DNA from: Spirochaetaceae bacterium
GTDB taxonomy: Bacteria; Spirochaetota; Spirochaetia; Treponematales; Rectinemataceae
Direction of reading: 5' to 3'
NCBI GenBank assembly: GCA_025358255.1
Contig: JANYKC010000095.1
Coordinates: 186,001 to 250,000 of the forward strand
Length of the DNA stretch: 64,000 nt
A program made the position numbers and the translations under genes. Below, piece after piece: positions 32,129 to 41,452 of the stretch. The notes under the pieces are model-generated. The model was not told where the DNA came from, made no database searches, and saw only the letters and a list, made by a program, of their open reading frames with translations. Position 1 is the stretch's first letter; each line of letters begins with the position of its first letter.

Positions 32129-32695
32129 TCATTCGAGCTTTTTCCGCGGCTTGAGGAAGCCGAAGAAGGAACCCGAGAGGCCGCCCAGCACGTGGGCGAA
32201 TTGCGAGATGCTGTCCTTGTTCGCCAGGGCGTTCCACACTTCCCGACCAAGGTAGATGACCAGGATCAAAATGAAGGTGAGGGGAACCTCGCCCTTGTTG
32301 AAATTGGTGAAGGAGGCCAGGAGAATCATCATGAAGACCACGCCCGAGGCCCCGAGGAGGATGGTGTTCGGGAAAAGGAAGACGTTGAGCCCACCGGTGA
32401 CCAGGGCGGTGACCGCCATCATGAGGAGGAGGGAGAGCGAGCCGTAGCTCAACTCGAGGATGGGCCCAAGGAGGAGGATGAAGCTGAAGTTGGAGAGGTA
32501 ATGCTCGATGTTGGCGTGCCCCAGGACGTGGGTGAACAGCCGCACGTAATCCTGGGCCTGGTTCGCGCGGAAGGGCGCGGGCGTGGAGAACCACGACTGG
32601 GTGAGCCCGGGCAGGAGGGTTCCCGAGAGCAGCAACACGAGGCCCGAGATCAGGGTGAAGGTCAGGGTGGTGGGCGCATTGTACTTGATCCTCAT
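32129..32695 (-). CDS. Rhomboid-family intramembrane serine protease
   Basis: 188 residues with about six membrane helices, the minimal bacterial rhomboid size. The catalytic Ser is in L-G-A-S-G-V-V-F near residue 116 and the His in F-A-H-V-L-G-G near residue 168; H-x-x-x-H-x-x-x-N-F in helix 2 appears as H-A-N-I-E-H-Y-L-S-N-F, the rhomboid helix-2 signature. It cleaves membrane protein segments within the inner membrane. The ATG at 32695 is preceded by GGAGGC. It lies 77 bases after the xth stop on the same strand. Confidence 0.9.
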   Translation of the reverse strand: MRIKYNAPTTLTFTLISGLVLLLSGTLLPGLTQSWFSTPAPFRANQAQDYVRLFTHVLGHANIEHYLSNFSFILLLGPILELSYGSLSLLLMMAVTALVTGGLNVFLFPNTILLGASGVVFMMILLASFTNFNKGEVPLTFILILVIYLGREVWNALANKDSISQFAHVLGGLSGSFFGFLKPRKKLE

Positions 32696-32772
32696 GAAGC
32701 CTCCGCGAAAGTCCCTGCGATAAGATACTGTGCCCACGCGAAATGCGAAACGAAAGAAGCCCCTCTCCCGGA

Positions 32773-33555
32773 CTAGAGATCGAGGGTTATCGTCACCGGG
32801 CAGTGGTCCGATCCCATGACCTCGGGCCGGATCGTCGCCTTGAGGACGGCGGGCATGAAGCCCTCATCCACGCAGTGGTAGTCGAGGCGCCAACCGACAT
32901 TGCGCTCGCGGGCGCCCCTCACCCGATAGGTCCACCAGGTGTACTTCTCCGGGTCGGGACAGAGGCGGCGGAAGGAATCGGCGTAGCCCGCCGATGCCCA
33001 CTTGTCAAACCAGGCCCTTTCCTCGGGGAGGTAGCCCGGATTGCCCCCGTTGCTTTCGGGATGGGCCAGGTCGATGGCTTCATGGGCGATGTTGTAGTCC
33101 CCTGCCACGACGACATGCTTTCCCGACGCCACGATGCGGTCGCACGCGGCAAGGACGCCGTCGCAGAAGCGGAGCTTGTAGTCGAGGCGGGCGCCTGCGT
33201 CCTGGCTGTTGGGGAAATAGGCGGATACCAGGACAAAATCCCCGAAATCCGCGAGGAGGACGCGTCCCTCGTCATCGAATTCCTCGACGCCAAGATTCGT
33301 CACCGAGAAGGGCTCCCGCTTGGAGTAGATGGCGACACCGGAATAGCCGCGGCGCTTGGCGTCGGCGAAGCGGCTCCAGTAGGAACCGCCTTTGCCGTCG
33401 GAGGGAGAGAAGAATTCCTTGGGGAGCTGGTCGACCTGTGCCTTGGTCTCCTGGAGGCAGAGGATGTCCGGACTTTCCGCGGCAAGCCAATCGAAGAGGC
33501 CCTTTCCCGAACAGGCCCTGATTCCGTTCACGTTCCACGACACGATGTTGAGCAC
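32773..33555 (-). CDS. xth: Exodeoxyribonuclease III (AP endonuclease)
   Basis: 260 residues starting at a GTG (33555) with AGGAGGGC upstream. All class II AP-endonuclease motifs are present: S-W-N-V-N-G-I-R-A, L-C-L-Q-E-T-K-A-Q (metal-binding Glu), G-D-Y-N-I-A-H (catalytic Asp/Asn), W-W-T-Y-R near residue 213, W-R-L-D-Y and the terminal G-S-D-H-C-P-V (Asp-His pair). It repairs abasic sites and 3' blocked ends. It follows the PEGA-like exported protein gene by 11 bases, so it may share its transcript although the functions differ. Confidence 0.95.
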   Translation of the reverse strand: MLNIVSWNVNGIRACSGKGLFDWLAAESPDILCLQETKAQVDQLPKEFFSPSDGKGGSYWSRFADAKRRGYSGVAIYSKREPFSVTNLGVEEFDDEGRVLLADFGDFVLVSAYFPNSQDAGARLDYKLRFCDGVLAACDRIVASGKHVVVAGDYNIAHEAIDLAHPESNGGNPGYLPEERAWFDKWASAGYADSFRRLCPDPEKYTWWTYRVRGARERNVGWRLDYHCVDEGFMPAVLKATIRPEVMGSDHCPVTITLDL

Positions 33556-33566
33556 GGCCTGCCCTC

Positions 33567-34592
33567 CTAGGGACTCTCCTGGACCACGAGATCTACCTGC
33601 AGCACAATACGATAGGCCTTTCCACGATAGGCGGTGAATTTGCGGGTCACCACGTAATCGCCGATCCGGCAGGCGACGACATGCTCGCCTGGCTCCACCG
33701 TGCTGCCCTGCTTCGCGTCGCGGCCCATTTTTTGGCCGTCAAGGGTGAGCAGGGCGGAATCGGGCGCCTCGATGGTGAGGATGGGCGTCGTATCCTGGAG
33801 CTCGATGACAAGCTCGAGGGTCCGGCCCTGGTCGAGGGTAAAGCTGCGGTTTTCGTCCCGGTAGCGGTCCGAGCTGACCCGCAGGTAATGGATGCCGGAC
33901 TTGAGGACGAGGGCTTCCTTCCCGTCAAGGAAGTGCCCCTCCGGCAGTTTCTTGTCATCGATGGTCACGGAGAGGGGGCCATGTTCGCCGGCAAGGTCGG
34001 GATAGCGGAGATTGAGGCGTATCGCGCCTTCGTCGGTGAGGAGGGGCCGGACCCTGACCTGGAATTGGGCGTTTTCCAGGTCCGAAGGGATGCCCTTGGC
34101 CACCGCGTCGAATTTGAAAAGGAAGGGAAAGTCCTTCTGTTCGAGGACGAGGGGCAGGACAGTCGCGTACGGCCCGCTCTTCAAGCCATGATCCCTGCGA
34201 ACCGGCACCTGGAGGACCAGGCTGGCCCGGGCAGGCAAGGGCTGGGTGATTAGGCGTTCGCCCGAATAGCCGTAGCGGTTCTTGTCCGGCGCGGGCTCCA
34301 CCTGCCGCCATAGCTCGTAGGCAAGGGCTCCAGGCATGGCGAGGGCGGCCTGAGGCAGCTTGATCTCTATCTCGAAGCCTTGGATGAAGGGGGAATCCTT
34401 GGGCCAGATAACGGCGAAGGATTCGTTGTAGGCGATCGAAAGCCGGGAACCCTCGGCGGCCTCCGGACTCAGGCTTATCGTTCCCGCGATGATCGCCCGC
34501 AGGTCGTCTGCGGGAAGGGTGTGGAGGGAAACGCCGAAGGCGAACATGGCAAGCAGGATTCGTGTTGCGTGGGCGCAGGACCTGGGTTTCAT
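33567..34592 (-). CDS. Exported protein with PEGA-like C-terminal domains
   Basis: 341 residues with a signal peptide (basic K-P-R-S, hydrophobic I-L-L-A-M-F-A-F-G-V-S-L, cleavage around residue 28). The body is beta-rich. The last ~120 residues (T-L-D-Q-G-R-T-L-E-L-V-I-E-L, then L-T-L-D-G-Q-K-M-G and E-P-G-E-H-V-V-A-C) have the rhythm of PEGA surface domains, often found in spirochaete and myxobacterial envelope proteins. No catalytic motif. It starts within the stop of the M23 peptidase gene (ATGA), implying that the two work together at the cell wall. Function unknown. Confidence 0.7.
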   Translation of the reverse strand: MKPRSCAHATRILLAMFAFGVSLHTLPADDLRAIIAGTISLSPEAAEGSRLSIAYNESFAVIWPKDSPFIQGFEIEIKLPQAALAMPGALAYELWRQVEPAPDKNRYGYSGERLITQPLPARASLVLQVPVRRDHGLKSGPYATVLPLVLEQKDFPFLFKFDAVAKGIPSDLENAQFQVRVRPLLTDEGAIRLNLRYPDLAGEHGPLSVTIDDKKLPEGHFLDGKEALVLKSGIHYLRVSSDRYRDENRSFTLDQGRTLELVIELQDTTPILTIEAPDSALLTLDGQKMGRDAKQGSTVEPGEHVVACRIGDYVVTRKFTAYRGKAYRIVLQVDLVVQESP

Positions 34593-35485
34593 CGCTTTAC
34601 CTTCGGGATGAGTGCTTCAGGGTCGCGGGCCTCGCCATGGATCCTCACCTCGAAATGAAGATGGGGACCGGTCGATTGGCCCGTTGAACCGACACGTCCG
34701 ATCATCATACCGGATTCCACGCGGTCGTTCAATCGGACAAGCCGCAGCGACAGGTGGCCGTAGACAGTCTGGAAATCGCCTTGATGGTTGATGATCACAT
34801 ATTCGCCCAGTATCGGATCAAGGCCGCTCGCGGTGACCGTTCCGTCCCTCGCGGCGTAGACTTCGGTCCCGGTGCGGGCGGCGAGGTCGATGCCCTGATG
34901 GACCGCGGATTTGCCTGTGATCGGGCTCTTTCGCGCGCCAAAACCGCTGGTCAGGGTTCCGGCGGCGAGCGGAAAACGGAAAAGCAGGCCGAGGAAAAGC
35001 GCCCGCTCCTCCGCGCTGAAGCGATCGCCACGGTAGAAAAGGAAGCGGTCGCTCCCCTTGCGCGTCGCCAGCAGCAAGGACTCGCCGCCCGGCTTGTCAT
35101 GATAGGAAAGCAAGGATTCCAGGTCACTCTCCCCTTTTTCGGGCACGAAGATGCCGGGTGCCGACGGAACCAGGAGGCGCTCCCCTGGAACTATTGAGCG
35201 CGAGCGGTCGAAACGGTTGAGGGTGGCGATGGTTTCATAGGGAAGGTTGAGCCTGGCGGCCAGGCTGAAAAGGTCGAAGCTCGACTTCGCTTCATAGCTG
35301 TAGATGACAAGCGAGGGCCCTGGCGATCCACCGGCCAGGGCGGAATAGGAGGCCTCTAGCTGCTCCTGTTGCTGGCGGTAGATCGCGTCGTCGGGACCAA
35401 GGCTTGTGAGGGCCGGATAGGCGGAAACAGGGATGGATCCGAGGCAGAAGGCGATGAAGAAGGCAAAAGCCGGCGCGATCCTCAT
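34589..35485 (-). CDS. Exported LysM-M23 murein endopeptidase
   Basis: 298 residues. Signal peptide (A-F-A-F-F-I-A-F-C-L-G with cleavage near V-S-A-Y, residue 21); LysM-like segment near residues 60-105 (Y-E-T-I-A-T-L-N-R, I-V-P-G-E-R-L-L-V-P); M23 peptidase (lysostaphin fold) near residues 175-298 with T-S-G-F-G-A-R, zinc ligand motif H-Q-G-I-D-L-A and G-P-H-L-H-F-E-V-R. Cleaves peptide cross-bridges of peptidoglycan in the periplasm, or activates amidases. The ATG overlaps the stop of the small membrane protein (ATGA) and its own stop overlaps the PEGA-like gene. Confidence 0.92.
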   Translation of the reverse strand: MRIAPAFAFFIAFCLGSIPVSAYPALTSLGPDDAIYRQQQEQLEASYSALAGGSPGPSLVIYSYEAKSSFDLFSLAARLNLPYETIATLNRFDRSRSIVPGERLLVPSAPGIFVPEKGESDLESLLSYHDKPGGESLLLATRKGSDRFLFYRGDRFSAEERALFLGLLFRFPLAAGTLTSGFGARKSPITGKSAVHQGIDLAARTGTEVYAARDGTVTASGLDPILGEYVIINHQGDFQTVYGHLSLRLVRLNDRVESGMMIGRVGSTGQSTGPHLHFEVRIHGEARDPEALIPKVKR

Positions 35486-35787
35486 GGGTGCATGGCCTTG
35501 GTCTTGCCCGGACGCCGCGGGCCGAAGCGGCGGAAGCAAAGCACAAGGACGATTCCGAGGACGGCGACGCCGACGGCCCGCGAAAAGAATCCGCCATGAT
35601 TGGTGGCGAGGTACCAAAGGGGCCAGCTCAGCACCAAGGCCACGGCGGCGATGGCGACCGAATAGCCGAGGACGGAGGCAAGACTCCGGGAAAAAAGACC
35701 GCCGCCCTGAAGGGAAGCCGCTCGGGTCCATCTTCTTCGCCGCGCCTGGGTATCCGGGGAAAGGTCTCCCCCCTTGCTTCTGGTCAT
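35482..35787 (-). CDS. Small two-helix membrane protein
   Basis: 101 residues with two membrane segments (about residues 38-58 and 66-84), an N-terminal basic cytoplasmic tail and a very basic C-terminus (R-R-F-G-P-R-R-P-G-K-T-K). No family recognised. It sits between the acidic repeat protein and the LysM-M23 peptidase and overlaps the latter's start, so it probably belongs to the same envelope process. Confidence 0.6.
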   Translation of the reverse strand: MTRSKGGDLSPDTQARRRRWTRAASLQGGGLFSRSLASVLGYSVAIAAVALVLSWPLWYLATNHGGFFSRAVGVAVLGIVLVLCFRRFGPRRPGKTKAMHP

Positions 35788-35818
35788 CGCAAAAAACTAG
35801 ACGAGGAGGATGAGCGCG

Positions 35819-38800
35819 TCAAGACCCCGAACCTTCGGAGAGGCGGTCGGCATCAGGATGGGAATCCAGACGTGGCCCTAGCACCTGGTTCGCGAGGCCA
35901 AGGAGATCCGCATCCAAGGCGAGCGGCCGCTTCTCGTAGTCGTCGTCCACGCGGAAAAGGCCGTCACGATACACGATTGGCCCGTCCACTTCCTCAATCG
36001 CCTCTTCGTCAAAACCCGGAAGGTCCATCGCCTCCGCGGTCGCGGGAGCCCCTCCCAACGAAGCCAGCTCGGCGCTTTCAAGTTCGTCGATGGCCTCGGC
36101 CTCGAGGATCTCGATGTTGCACTCCACCTGCCCTTCCTCAGCGCCCTCAATGCCGGACAGCTCCTCCACGGGGCCGCTATCCCGGAAGGCAGCCGCCGGG
36201 AACCATCTCTCGGGAGGCATATAGGCCTGGATGCCGGAAAAAACCATGCTGCCAAGACCGATGTCCTCGACGTCGCTCACTTCGCCTTCTTCATCCTCCG
36301 CCTCGAGGGCAAGAAGGTCCGGGCCCTCATCGATCGCGGTGACAAAACCGACATCTTCCGGAATTGGCTCTGCGACCAGCTCCAAGGCGGGAGCGGCGCC
36401 GACGGCGGAAACGAGATCGTCGGCGTCCATAAAGCCTGGTACGAGCTCCTTGGCGGAGTCATTCTTCGACCGGGTCGCGTCCATCTCCCGGGCTCCCGCC
36501 GGGCCATCGTCCCAGACTTCGAGCTGCGTGAGATCGAGCGAGCCGAGGGAAAGCAGGAACTCCCCTTCCTGACCTTCGTCCTGTTTCGCCTCAATCGGCG
36601 AGAGGCCCCCGGCCTCGGAAAGCTCCTCGACTTCGGAAAGCTCCTCGACTTCGGAAAGCTCCTCGACTTCGGAAAGCTCCTCGACTTCGGAAAGCTCCTC
36701 GACTCCAGAAAGCTCCTCGACTTCGGAAAGCTCCTCGACTCCAGAAAGCTCCTCGACTCCGGAAAGCTCCTCGAGCTCCGCTGGCTCCTCGACGCCCGAA
36801 AGTTCCTCGAGCCCGGAAAGCTCCTCGACCTCGGAGGGCTTGCCGAAGGCTTCGGTTTTTTGTGGCTGCCCTTCCATGCCCCGCGGCTGCTCGGCCAGGA
36901 GCCCTTCGCCCAGGCTTTCCTCGAATTCGGCGAGTTCCTCGAGTTCCGCCTCGCCTTCAACGTAGCTTCCGATGAAATCGCCGTCGGAGGACTGGCCGTA
37001 GATGTTCGATCGGTCGAGCTCATCGCCTTCGATGAAGCCGATGATGTCGCTCATGTCCCCTTCGTCAGCGAGCTCCAGGCCGCTTGATTCGGGAATAAGG
37101 GGAATATCCTCGTCGTCCGAGGCAAGGGCCAGGGCTTGGGCGGCGGCGGCCCGAAGGTCGCCGTAGGGAGTGATGACTTCGTCGGGCATATGGAGATCGA
37201 GGACAAAATCCTCGCTGATGGGCTCGGGTACAGGCGTGGCCTCGGCTTCGACGCCCTCGAGTTCCTCGAGCGCTTCAAGCTCCTCAAGTTCCTCAAGTCC
37301 GGCATCATCTGCCGCTCCAGGTTCGCCCAGCCTTCCAGGGGCCGCGGGAGCTTCGTCAAAAGCCCGGGGCAGCGGTGCAGCGGCGGCCTTGGGAAGGTCT
37401 TCCGGCGAGACGGGACCTTCCTCGAGCTCGTCCAGCTCTTCAAGTTCCTCAAGGTCTTCGATCTCCTCGAGCTCCTCGAGCTCCTCGAGTTCCTCGAACT
37501 CCCCGGCCTCCGTTTCCGTTTTCTCTGCTTCCCTAGCCTCTTCAAAAGCTTCGGTCTTCCCGACAGTTTCGGCTTCTTCGGCTTCCTCGACGGCCTCCGC
37601 TTCCTCGACCGCTTCGGCTTCCTCGACGGCCTCCTCGACGGCCTCCGCTTCCTCGACGGCCTCCGCTTCCTCGACCGCTTCGGCTTCCTCGACGGCCTCC
37701 TCGACGGCCTCCGCTTCCTCGACCGCTTCGGCTTCCTCGACGGCTTCGGCTTCCTCGACCGCTTCGGCTTCGGAGGGGCGTGGGACGGAAGGAGGCAGGG
37801 ATGCCGGCCGCGCGGATTGCACAGCGGGAACAGGGGATGGGGCGGTTTGAGGGGCCGCGGCGCCGATGGCCACCGGAGACGGACCGCCAGGAGCCGAGAC
37901 CGTGATCTGCTGCGGGTGGACCGTGATCCCGCCCTTGAGGGCTTCGGATATGAGGCGCTCGATCTCCTTGACCGAGGGCAAGGCTTCAGTATCGTCTTTT
38001 CGCCCCAGGATGGCGAGGATCTCGTCCCAGCTCTTGTCGATGAGCGCATCGACATCGGCGTCCTTGCCCTTGGGCCGCCGGCCCATCGAGCGCTTGAACC
38101 CATCACGCACATCGCCGCGACGGGCTTCAAGTTCCTTGCTCCAGCGTGCGAAATCGATATCGGCCTTGTTGGCGAGGGATTCCTCGAGAAGGTTGATCTG
38201 GAAGCGCTTGATCCGGTCGGACAGGACGGCCATCCGATCCTGCTTGAGATTGAGGAGGAGAAAGGCCAGAAGGTATGCGGTCATGAAAAACGAGGCGAGA
38301 AGCAGCCATTTCATCGCCTGGGGGAAAACAAAAGCCGAAGCTGGGATAAGGAGCCCTATGACGCCAGCTCTCGAGCTTGCCTTGGAAAAAAGCACGAGGG
38401 AGGCCGACTGGCCTCCTTCGGTGAGCGTGTAGGGGCCATCGGATACACCGCCAGCCCATAGGTCAGCCACTCGGGCGACCAGAATGTCACGTCCCACCAG
38501 GGGTGGCTTGAGCAGCAAGCCCTTGCCGCCGGCCAGGACGGTATCGTCACCGACCGCGAGCAGTCCCGCACGGAGGAGATTCGAAACCAGTCCGCTTTGA
38601 CCGACCAGGAAAAATGCGCTGCCCCTGTAGACGCCGAAACTGTCCTGGAAGGGCAGGGAATAGATGAATCGACCGCTTTTCGGGTCAAGACTGATGCGCC
38701 CCGTGGAAGATGGCCCAGCGGAGATCGACTCGTAGGGCAGGTCCCCGGCTTCACCGTAATTGCGGTAAAGGGTCTCGGATTGGCTCTGCCTGATGATGTC

Positions 38801-39181
38801 GCCGGCCAGGTTGCTGAAATGGATACGCTTTCCGGCTTCATCGACAAGGCGGATCCCAGCCAGGCCGGGGGTCTCTTCCTGCAGTTTTCCAAAGGCGTTG
38901 ACGCGGTTGAAGGCATCCTCGGCGCTCATATTGGGGAGGAAGCTCCGCTTTATCGCCTCGTTCGAGAGGACTGCGGCAAAGCGCTCGAGGTTGAGCCCGT
39001 GGTAGAGGTCCGAGGCTTCTGCGGCGGCGGCAAGGCTCTTTTCGAGGCCGCGGGACACCTGGGGATTGTAGAAACGGGATTCGACAAGGTCAAAAAGGCC
39101 GGAGAAGGCCGCCACGGTGAACGCGGCAAAGACGAGTACAGCGATGAGTAGGCTGAGACTTGCTTTCTGGCCAACCGTCAT
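35819..39181 (-). CDS. Very large acidic repeat protein with a periplasmic sensor-like N-terminus
   Basis: About 1,120 residues. An N-terminal membrane helix (about residues 8-30), a ~260-residue periplasmic region with the outline of a Cache-like sensor (I-R-L-V-D-E-A-G-K-R-I-H-F-S, then G-R-I-S-L-D), and a second membrane helix near residue 305. The remaining ~800 residues are cytoplasmic and extremely acidic: a block of A-E-A-V-E-E repeats (DNA 37568-37775), runs of E-E-L, then at least eight tandem V-E-E-L-S-E/G hexapeptides (DNA 36615-36776). The ATG at 39181 has GGAAGAGG upstream; ATG 39220 is possible. It heads a same-strand series with the small membrane protein, LysM-M23 peptidase and PEGA-like protein. 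No enzymatic motif. The acidic tail could be a flexible scaffold or cation-rich partner-binding zone. Confidence 0.75.
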   Translation of the reverse strand: MTVGQKASLSLLIAVLVFAAFTVAAFSGLFDLVESRFYNPQVSRGLEKSLAAAAEASDLYHGLNLERFAAVLSNEAIKRSFLPNMSAEDAFNRVNAFGKLQEETPGLAGIRLVDEAGKRIHFSNLAGDIIRQSQSETLYRNYGEAGDLPYESISAGPSSTGRISLDPKSGRFIYSLPFQDSFGVYRGSAFFLVGQSGLVSNLLRAGLLAVGDDTVLAGGKGLLLKPPLVGRDILVARVADLWAGGVSDGPYTLTEGGQSASLVLFSKASSRAGVIGLLIPASAFVFPQAMKWLLLASFFMTAYLLAFLLLNLKQDRMAVLSDRIKRFQINLLEESLANKADIDFARWSKELEARRGDVRDGFKRSMGRRPKGKDADVDALIDKSWDEILAILGRKDDTEALPSVKEIERLISEALKGGITVHPQQITVSAPGGPSPVAIGAAAPQTAPSPVPAVQSARPASLPPSVPRPSEAEAVEEAEAVEEAEAVEEAEAVEEAVEEAEAVEEAEAVEEAEAVEEAVEEAEAVEEAEAVEEAEEAETVGKTEAFEEAREAEKTETEAGEFEELEELEELEEIEDLEELEELDELEEGPVSPEDLPKAAAAPLPRAFDEAPAAPGRLGEPGAADDAGLEELEELEALEELEGVEAEATPVPEPISEDFVLDLHMPDEVITPYGDLRAAAAQALALASDDEDIPLIPESSGLELADEGDMSDIIGFIEGDELDRSNIYGQSSDGDFIGSYVEGEAELEELAEFEESLGEGLLAEQPRGMEGQPQKTEAFGKPSEVEELSGLEELSGVEEPAELEELSGVEELSGVEELSEVEELSGVEELSEVEELSEVEELSEVEELSEVEELSEAGGLSPIEAKQDEGQEGEFLLSLGSLDLTQLEVWDDGPAGAREMDATRSKNDSAKELVPGFMDADDLVSAVGAAPALELVAEPIPEDVGFVTAIDEGPDLLALEAEDEEGEVSDVEDIGLGSMVFSGIQAYMPPERWFPAAAFRDSGPVEELSGIEGAEEGQVECNIEILEAEAIDELESAELASLGGAPATAEAMDLPGFDEEAIEEVDGPIVYRDGLFRVDDDYEKRPLALDADLLGLANQVLGPRLDSHPDADRLSEGSGS
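36615..36776. repeat. 18-base tandem repeats coding for VEELS(E/G)
   Basis: About nine consecutive 18-base units with the core CTCCTCGACTTCGGAAAG (some with CCAGA or CCGGA variants), in frame with the large acidic protein. Near-identical units indicate recent expansion and probable strain-to-strain copy-number change. Confidence 0.85.
37568..37775. repeat. Degenerate 15-base repeats coding for AEAVEE
   Basis: Alternating GCTTCGGCTTCCTCG and CCTCCGCTTCCTCGA-type units, coding on the minus strand for repeated A-E-A-V-E-E with occasional A-V-E-E skips. Confidence 0.8.
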
Positions 39182-39361
39182 TGAGCTGCTGCCTCTTCCT
39201 TTCGACCTGTTAGAGTCCATTGATCGTACACCGGCAGGCCAAGCCATGACCGAATGCTCCGGGCCTTCCCTTTTTTATCGGAAGTCCGCGGTCCCCGCTG
39301 GAGCCTAATCCATCCGTGGGCGCCCACCCAGGGGACCGGAAGGGGGCTTGGGGCGGCTCGC

Positions 39362-39390
39362 TTGTGAAAGCCGGGATAGGCGAATATACT
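39362..39390 (+). promoter_or_regulatory. Promoter of the c-heme chemoreceptor gene
   Basis: TTGTGA (39362-39367), a 17-base spacer and TATACT (39385-39390); the ATG is 32 bases on, after AAGGAG. Confidence 0.6.
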
Positions 39391-39421
39391 GAAGACCATA
39401 CCCCGCGCCAAGGAGCCGTTG

Positions 39422-41392
39422 ATGCACATCCGAGACTTCAGCCTGAAAACGAAGGTCCTGGTTTCAACGCTCGGCGGTATTGCCGCCATCGCCCTCATCA
39501 TAGCTTCCATCTATATTCGTGATATCGGGGTCATGGCGGGCACCGCGATCCTCGAGAAAAGCCGTGCGGTCGTCTTTACCGCGGAGGCCACCCGGGATGC
39601 GATGGCGGAGAGGCTCAGCTCGGGAGTGATCACCAACCTGGAGGAGCTCGCCAAGTCCGGCGACAGGGCCAGGCTGGTGCAGGCCATCCCCATCTTAACG
39701 GCGATCGAGGTCGCGGCCAAGAACGCCACGGAAAACGATTATACCTTCCGCGTCCCGAAAATATCTCCCCGGAACCCCGACAATGCCCCCGATGCCGAAG
39801 AGGAAAAGGTCCTCAAGCTCTTCGAGGAAAAACGCGACCTGACTGAATACGTCGTCAGGGAAAAGGGCCAGATCCGCTATTTCCGCCCCATCGTCCTCAC
39901 CGCCGATTGCATGACCTGCCATGGCGATCCGGCAGGGAGCCCCGACATCGTCGGCGGGGTCAAGGAGGGCTGGAAGGTCGGGGAGGTCCACGGCGCCTTC
40001 GAGATCACGTCGTCCCTCAAGAAGGCCGTCGAGCAGAGCGCCAAGGCGAGCTTCAATATCGGTGCCTTCACCCTGGGCATCATGGTCCTCCTGGGCCTGG
40101 GCCTTTTCTTCCTCATCCGCCTGGTGCTCAAGCCCTTGGGACACTACATCGCGACCTTCCAGAAGGCCGCCACCGGCGACCTGACCGCCCGCGCCGATGC
40201 CACCTCGAAGGACGAGATCGGCCGCATCGCGGGCTCCTTCAACGACTTCATCCATAACCTCGAGAACATGGTCCGCGAGTTCAAGTCCGTGACCAAGAAC
40301 GCAAACGCCATCTCCGACGACCTGGCTTCGAGTTCGGAGCGCACCGCGGCGAGCCTCCACGAGATCCGCATGAACACGGAAGGCATGAAGGACAAGATCA
40401 ACCGCCTGGATGACGAGGTCTCCGCAAGCGCCCGCTCGGCCCACGATGTCAAGGACTTCATCTCACGGCTGAGCGAGCTCATCCAGTCCCAGGCCGCAGC
40501 CATCAATGAATCAAGCGCGAGCATCGAGGAGATGACTGCCTCCATCACCAACATCGCCAAGGCCTCCGAGGAGAAGCTCCGCATCGCGAACGAGCTTGAG
40601 GCGTCGGCCCTCGACGGGCAGACGGAGATGGAGGAGACCGAACAGCTCATCAAGAAGGTCGCGGATTCGACGAGCGTCATCATGGAGATGATCCAGATCA
40701 TCCAGGACATCGCGAGCAAGACCAACCTCCTGGCCATGAACGCGGCGATCGAGGCGGCCCACGCCGGGGAGTTCGGCAAGGGCTTCGCCGTCGTGGCCGA
40801 CGAGATCCGGAACCTGGCCGAATCAAGCGCGGAGAGCGCGCGGGCCATCACCGATTCCCTCGGTGAAGTGACTGAATTCATCAAGGTGTCGGAGACGAGC
40901 ACGGCCAAGACCGGCGAGGTCTTCAGCCGCATAGTCGGGCAGATCAAGGAAGTCTCCCAGTCGATGTCCGAGATGAAGAACGCGACCTACGAGCTTTCCA
41001 TCGGAGCCGAGCAGATCCTCGAAGCACTTTCCTCCCTCGTCGAGACGACGGAAGAGGTCAAGTCCTCCTCCTCGGAGGCGAACGAGCGCATAGGCTCCAT
41101 CACCGTCGCCCTCTCAAGGGTGAGCAACATATCCGCGGACACGAAGTCGGGCATCGCCGAAGAGGCCATCGCGATGGGAGAGATCTACAAGGCCGCGGAG
41201 GACATCTCGAAAGCGGGCGTGCATAACTCCGAGTCTGTCCACAACCTCAGGCTCCTTGTGGACCGTTTCATCGTCCAGAACCCCGATGCCGACGGCCCGG
41301 CCCCCGTCCCCCAAGCGCCGGCCGCGCCCAACCTCGGGATCGCGGTCAAGGCCAAGGCCAAATTGATCACCAAAGAGGAGAAGCGGAAATAG
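39422..41392 (+). CDS. Methyl-accepting chemotaxis protein with a periplasmic c-type heme domain
   Basis: 656 residues. Membrane helix 1 about residues 11-32; periplasmic domain about 35-205 containing D-C-M-T-C-H-G-D (C163-x2-C166-H167), a single c-type heme attachment site in a DUF3365/Tll0287-like context (F-R-P-I-V-L before it, G-A-F-E-I after it). Membrane helix 2 about 215-238, HAMP, then the signalling domain with the conserved tip [19 protein letters not shown] near residue 440. No C-terminal CheR-binding pentapeptide. It would sense redox state or a heme ligand (O2, NO, CO) and control CheA. The ATG at 39422 follows AAGGAGCCGTTG. It requires cytochrome c maturation, whose genes are not in this window. 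Confidence 0.92.
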   Translation: MHIRDFSLKTKVLVSTLGGIAAIALIIASIYIRDIGVMAGTAILEKSRAVVFTAEATRDAMAERLSSGVITNLEELAKSGDRARLVQAIPILTAIEVAAKNATENDYTFRVPKISPRNPDNAPDAEEEKVLKLFEEKRDLTEYVVREKGQIRYFRPIVLTADCMTCHGDPAGSPDIVGGVKEGWKVGEVHGAFEITSSLKKAVEQSAKASFNIGAFTLGIMVLLGLGLFFLIRLVLKPLGHYIATFQKAATGDLTARADATSKDEIGRIAGSFNDFIHNLENMVREFKSVTKNANAISDDLASSSERTAASLHEIRMNTEGMKDKINRLDDEVSASARSAHDVKDFISRLSELIQSQAAAINESSASIEEMTASITNIAKASEEKLRIANELEASALDGQTEMEETEQLIKKVADSTSVIMEMIQIIQDIASKTNLLAMNAAIEAAHAGEFGKGFAVVADEIRNLAESSAESARAITDSLGEVTEFIKVSETSTAKTGEVFSRIVGQIKEVSQSMSEMKNATYELSIGAEQILEALSSLVETTEEVKSSSSEANERIGSITVALSRVSNISADTKSGIAEEAIAMGEIYKAAEDISKAGVHNSESVHNLRLLVDRFIVQNPDADGPAPVPQAPAAPNLGIAVKAKAKLITKEEKRK

Positions 41393-41452
41393 CGCTGGGC
41401 CTTGCCAGGGGGCTTTCGCATCCGCGCGCAGCGCATGTCCGACACCGGAACA

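Noticed and set aside
36615-37775. Regular short repeats considered as a CRISPR-like array
   Set aside because: Units are 15-18 bases, directly tandem without spacers, and lie in frame inside a protein-coding gene.
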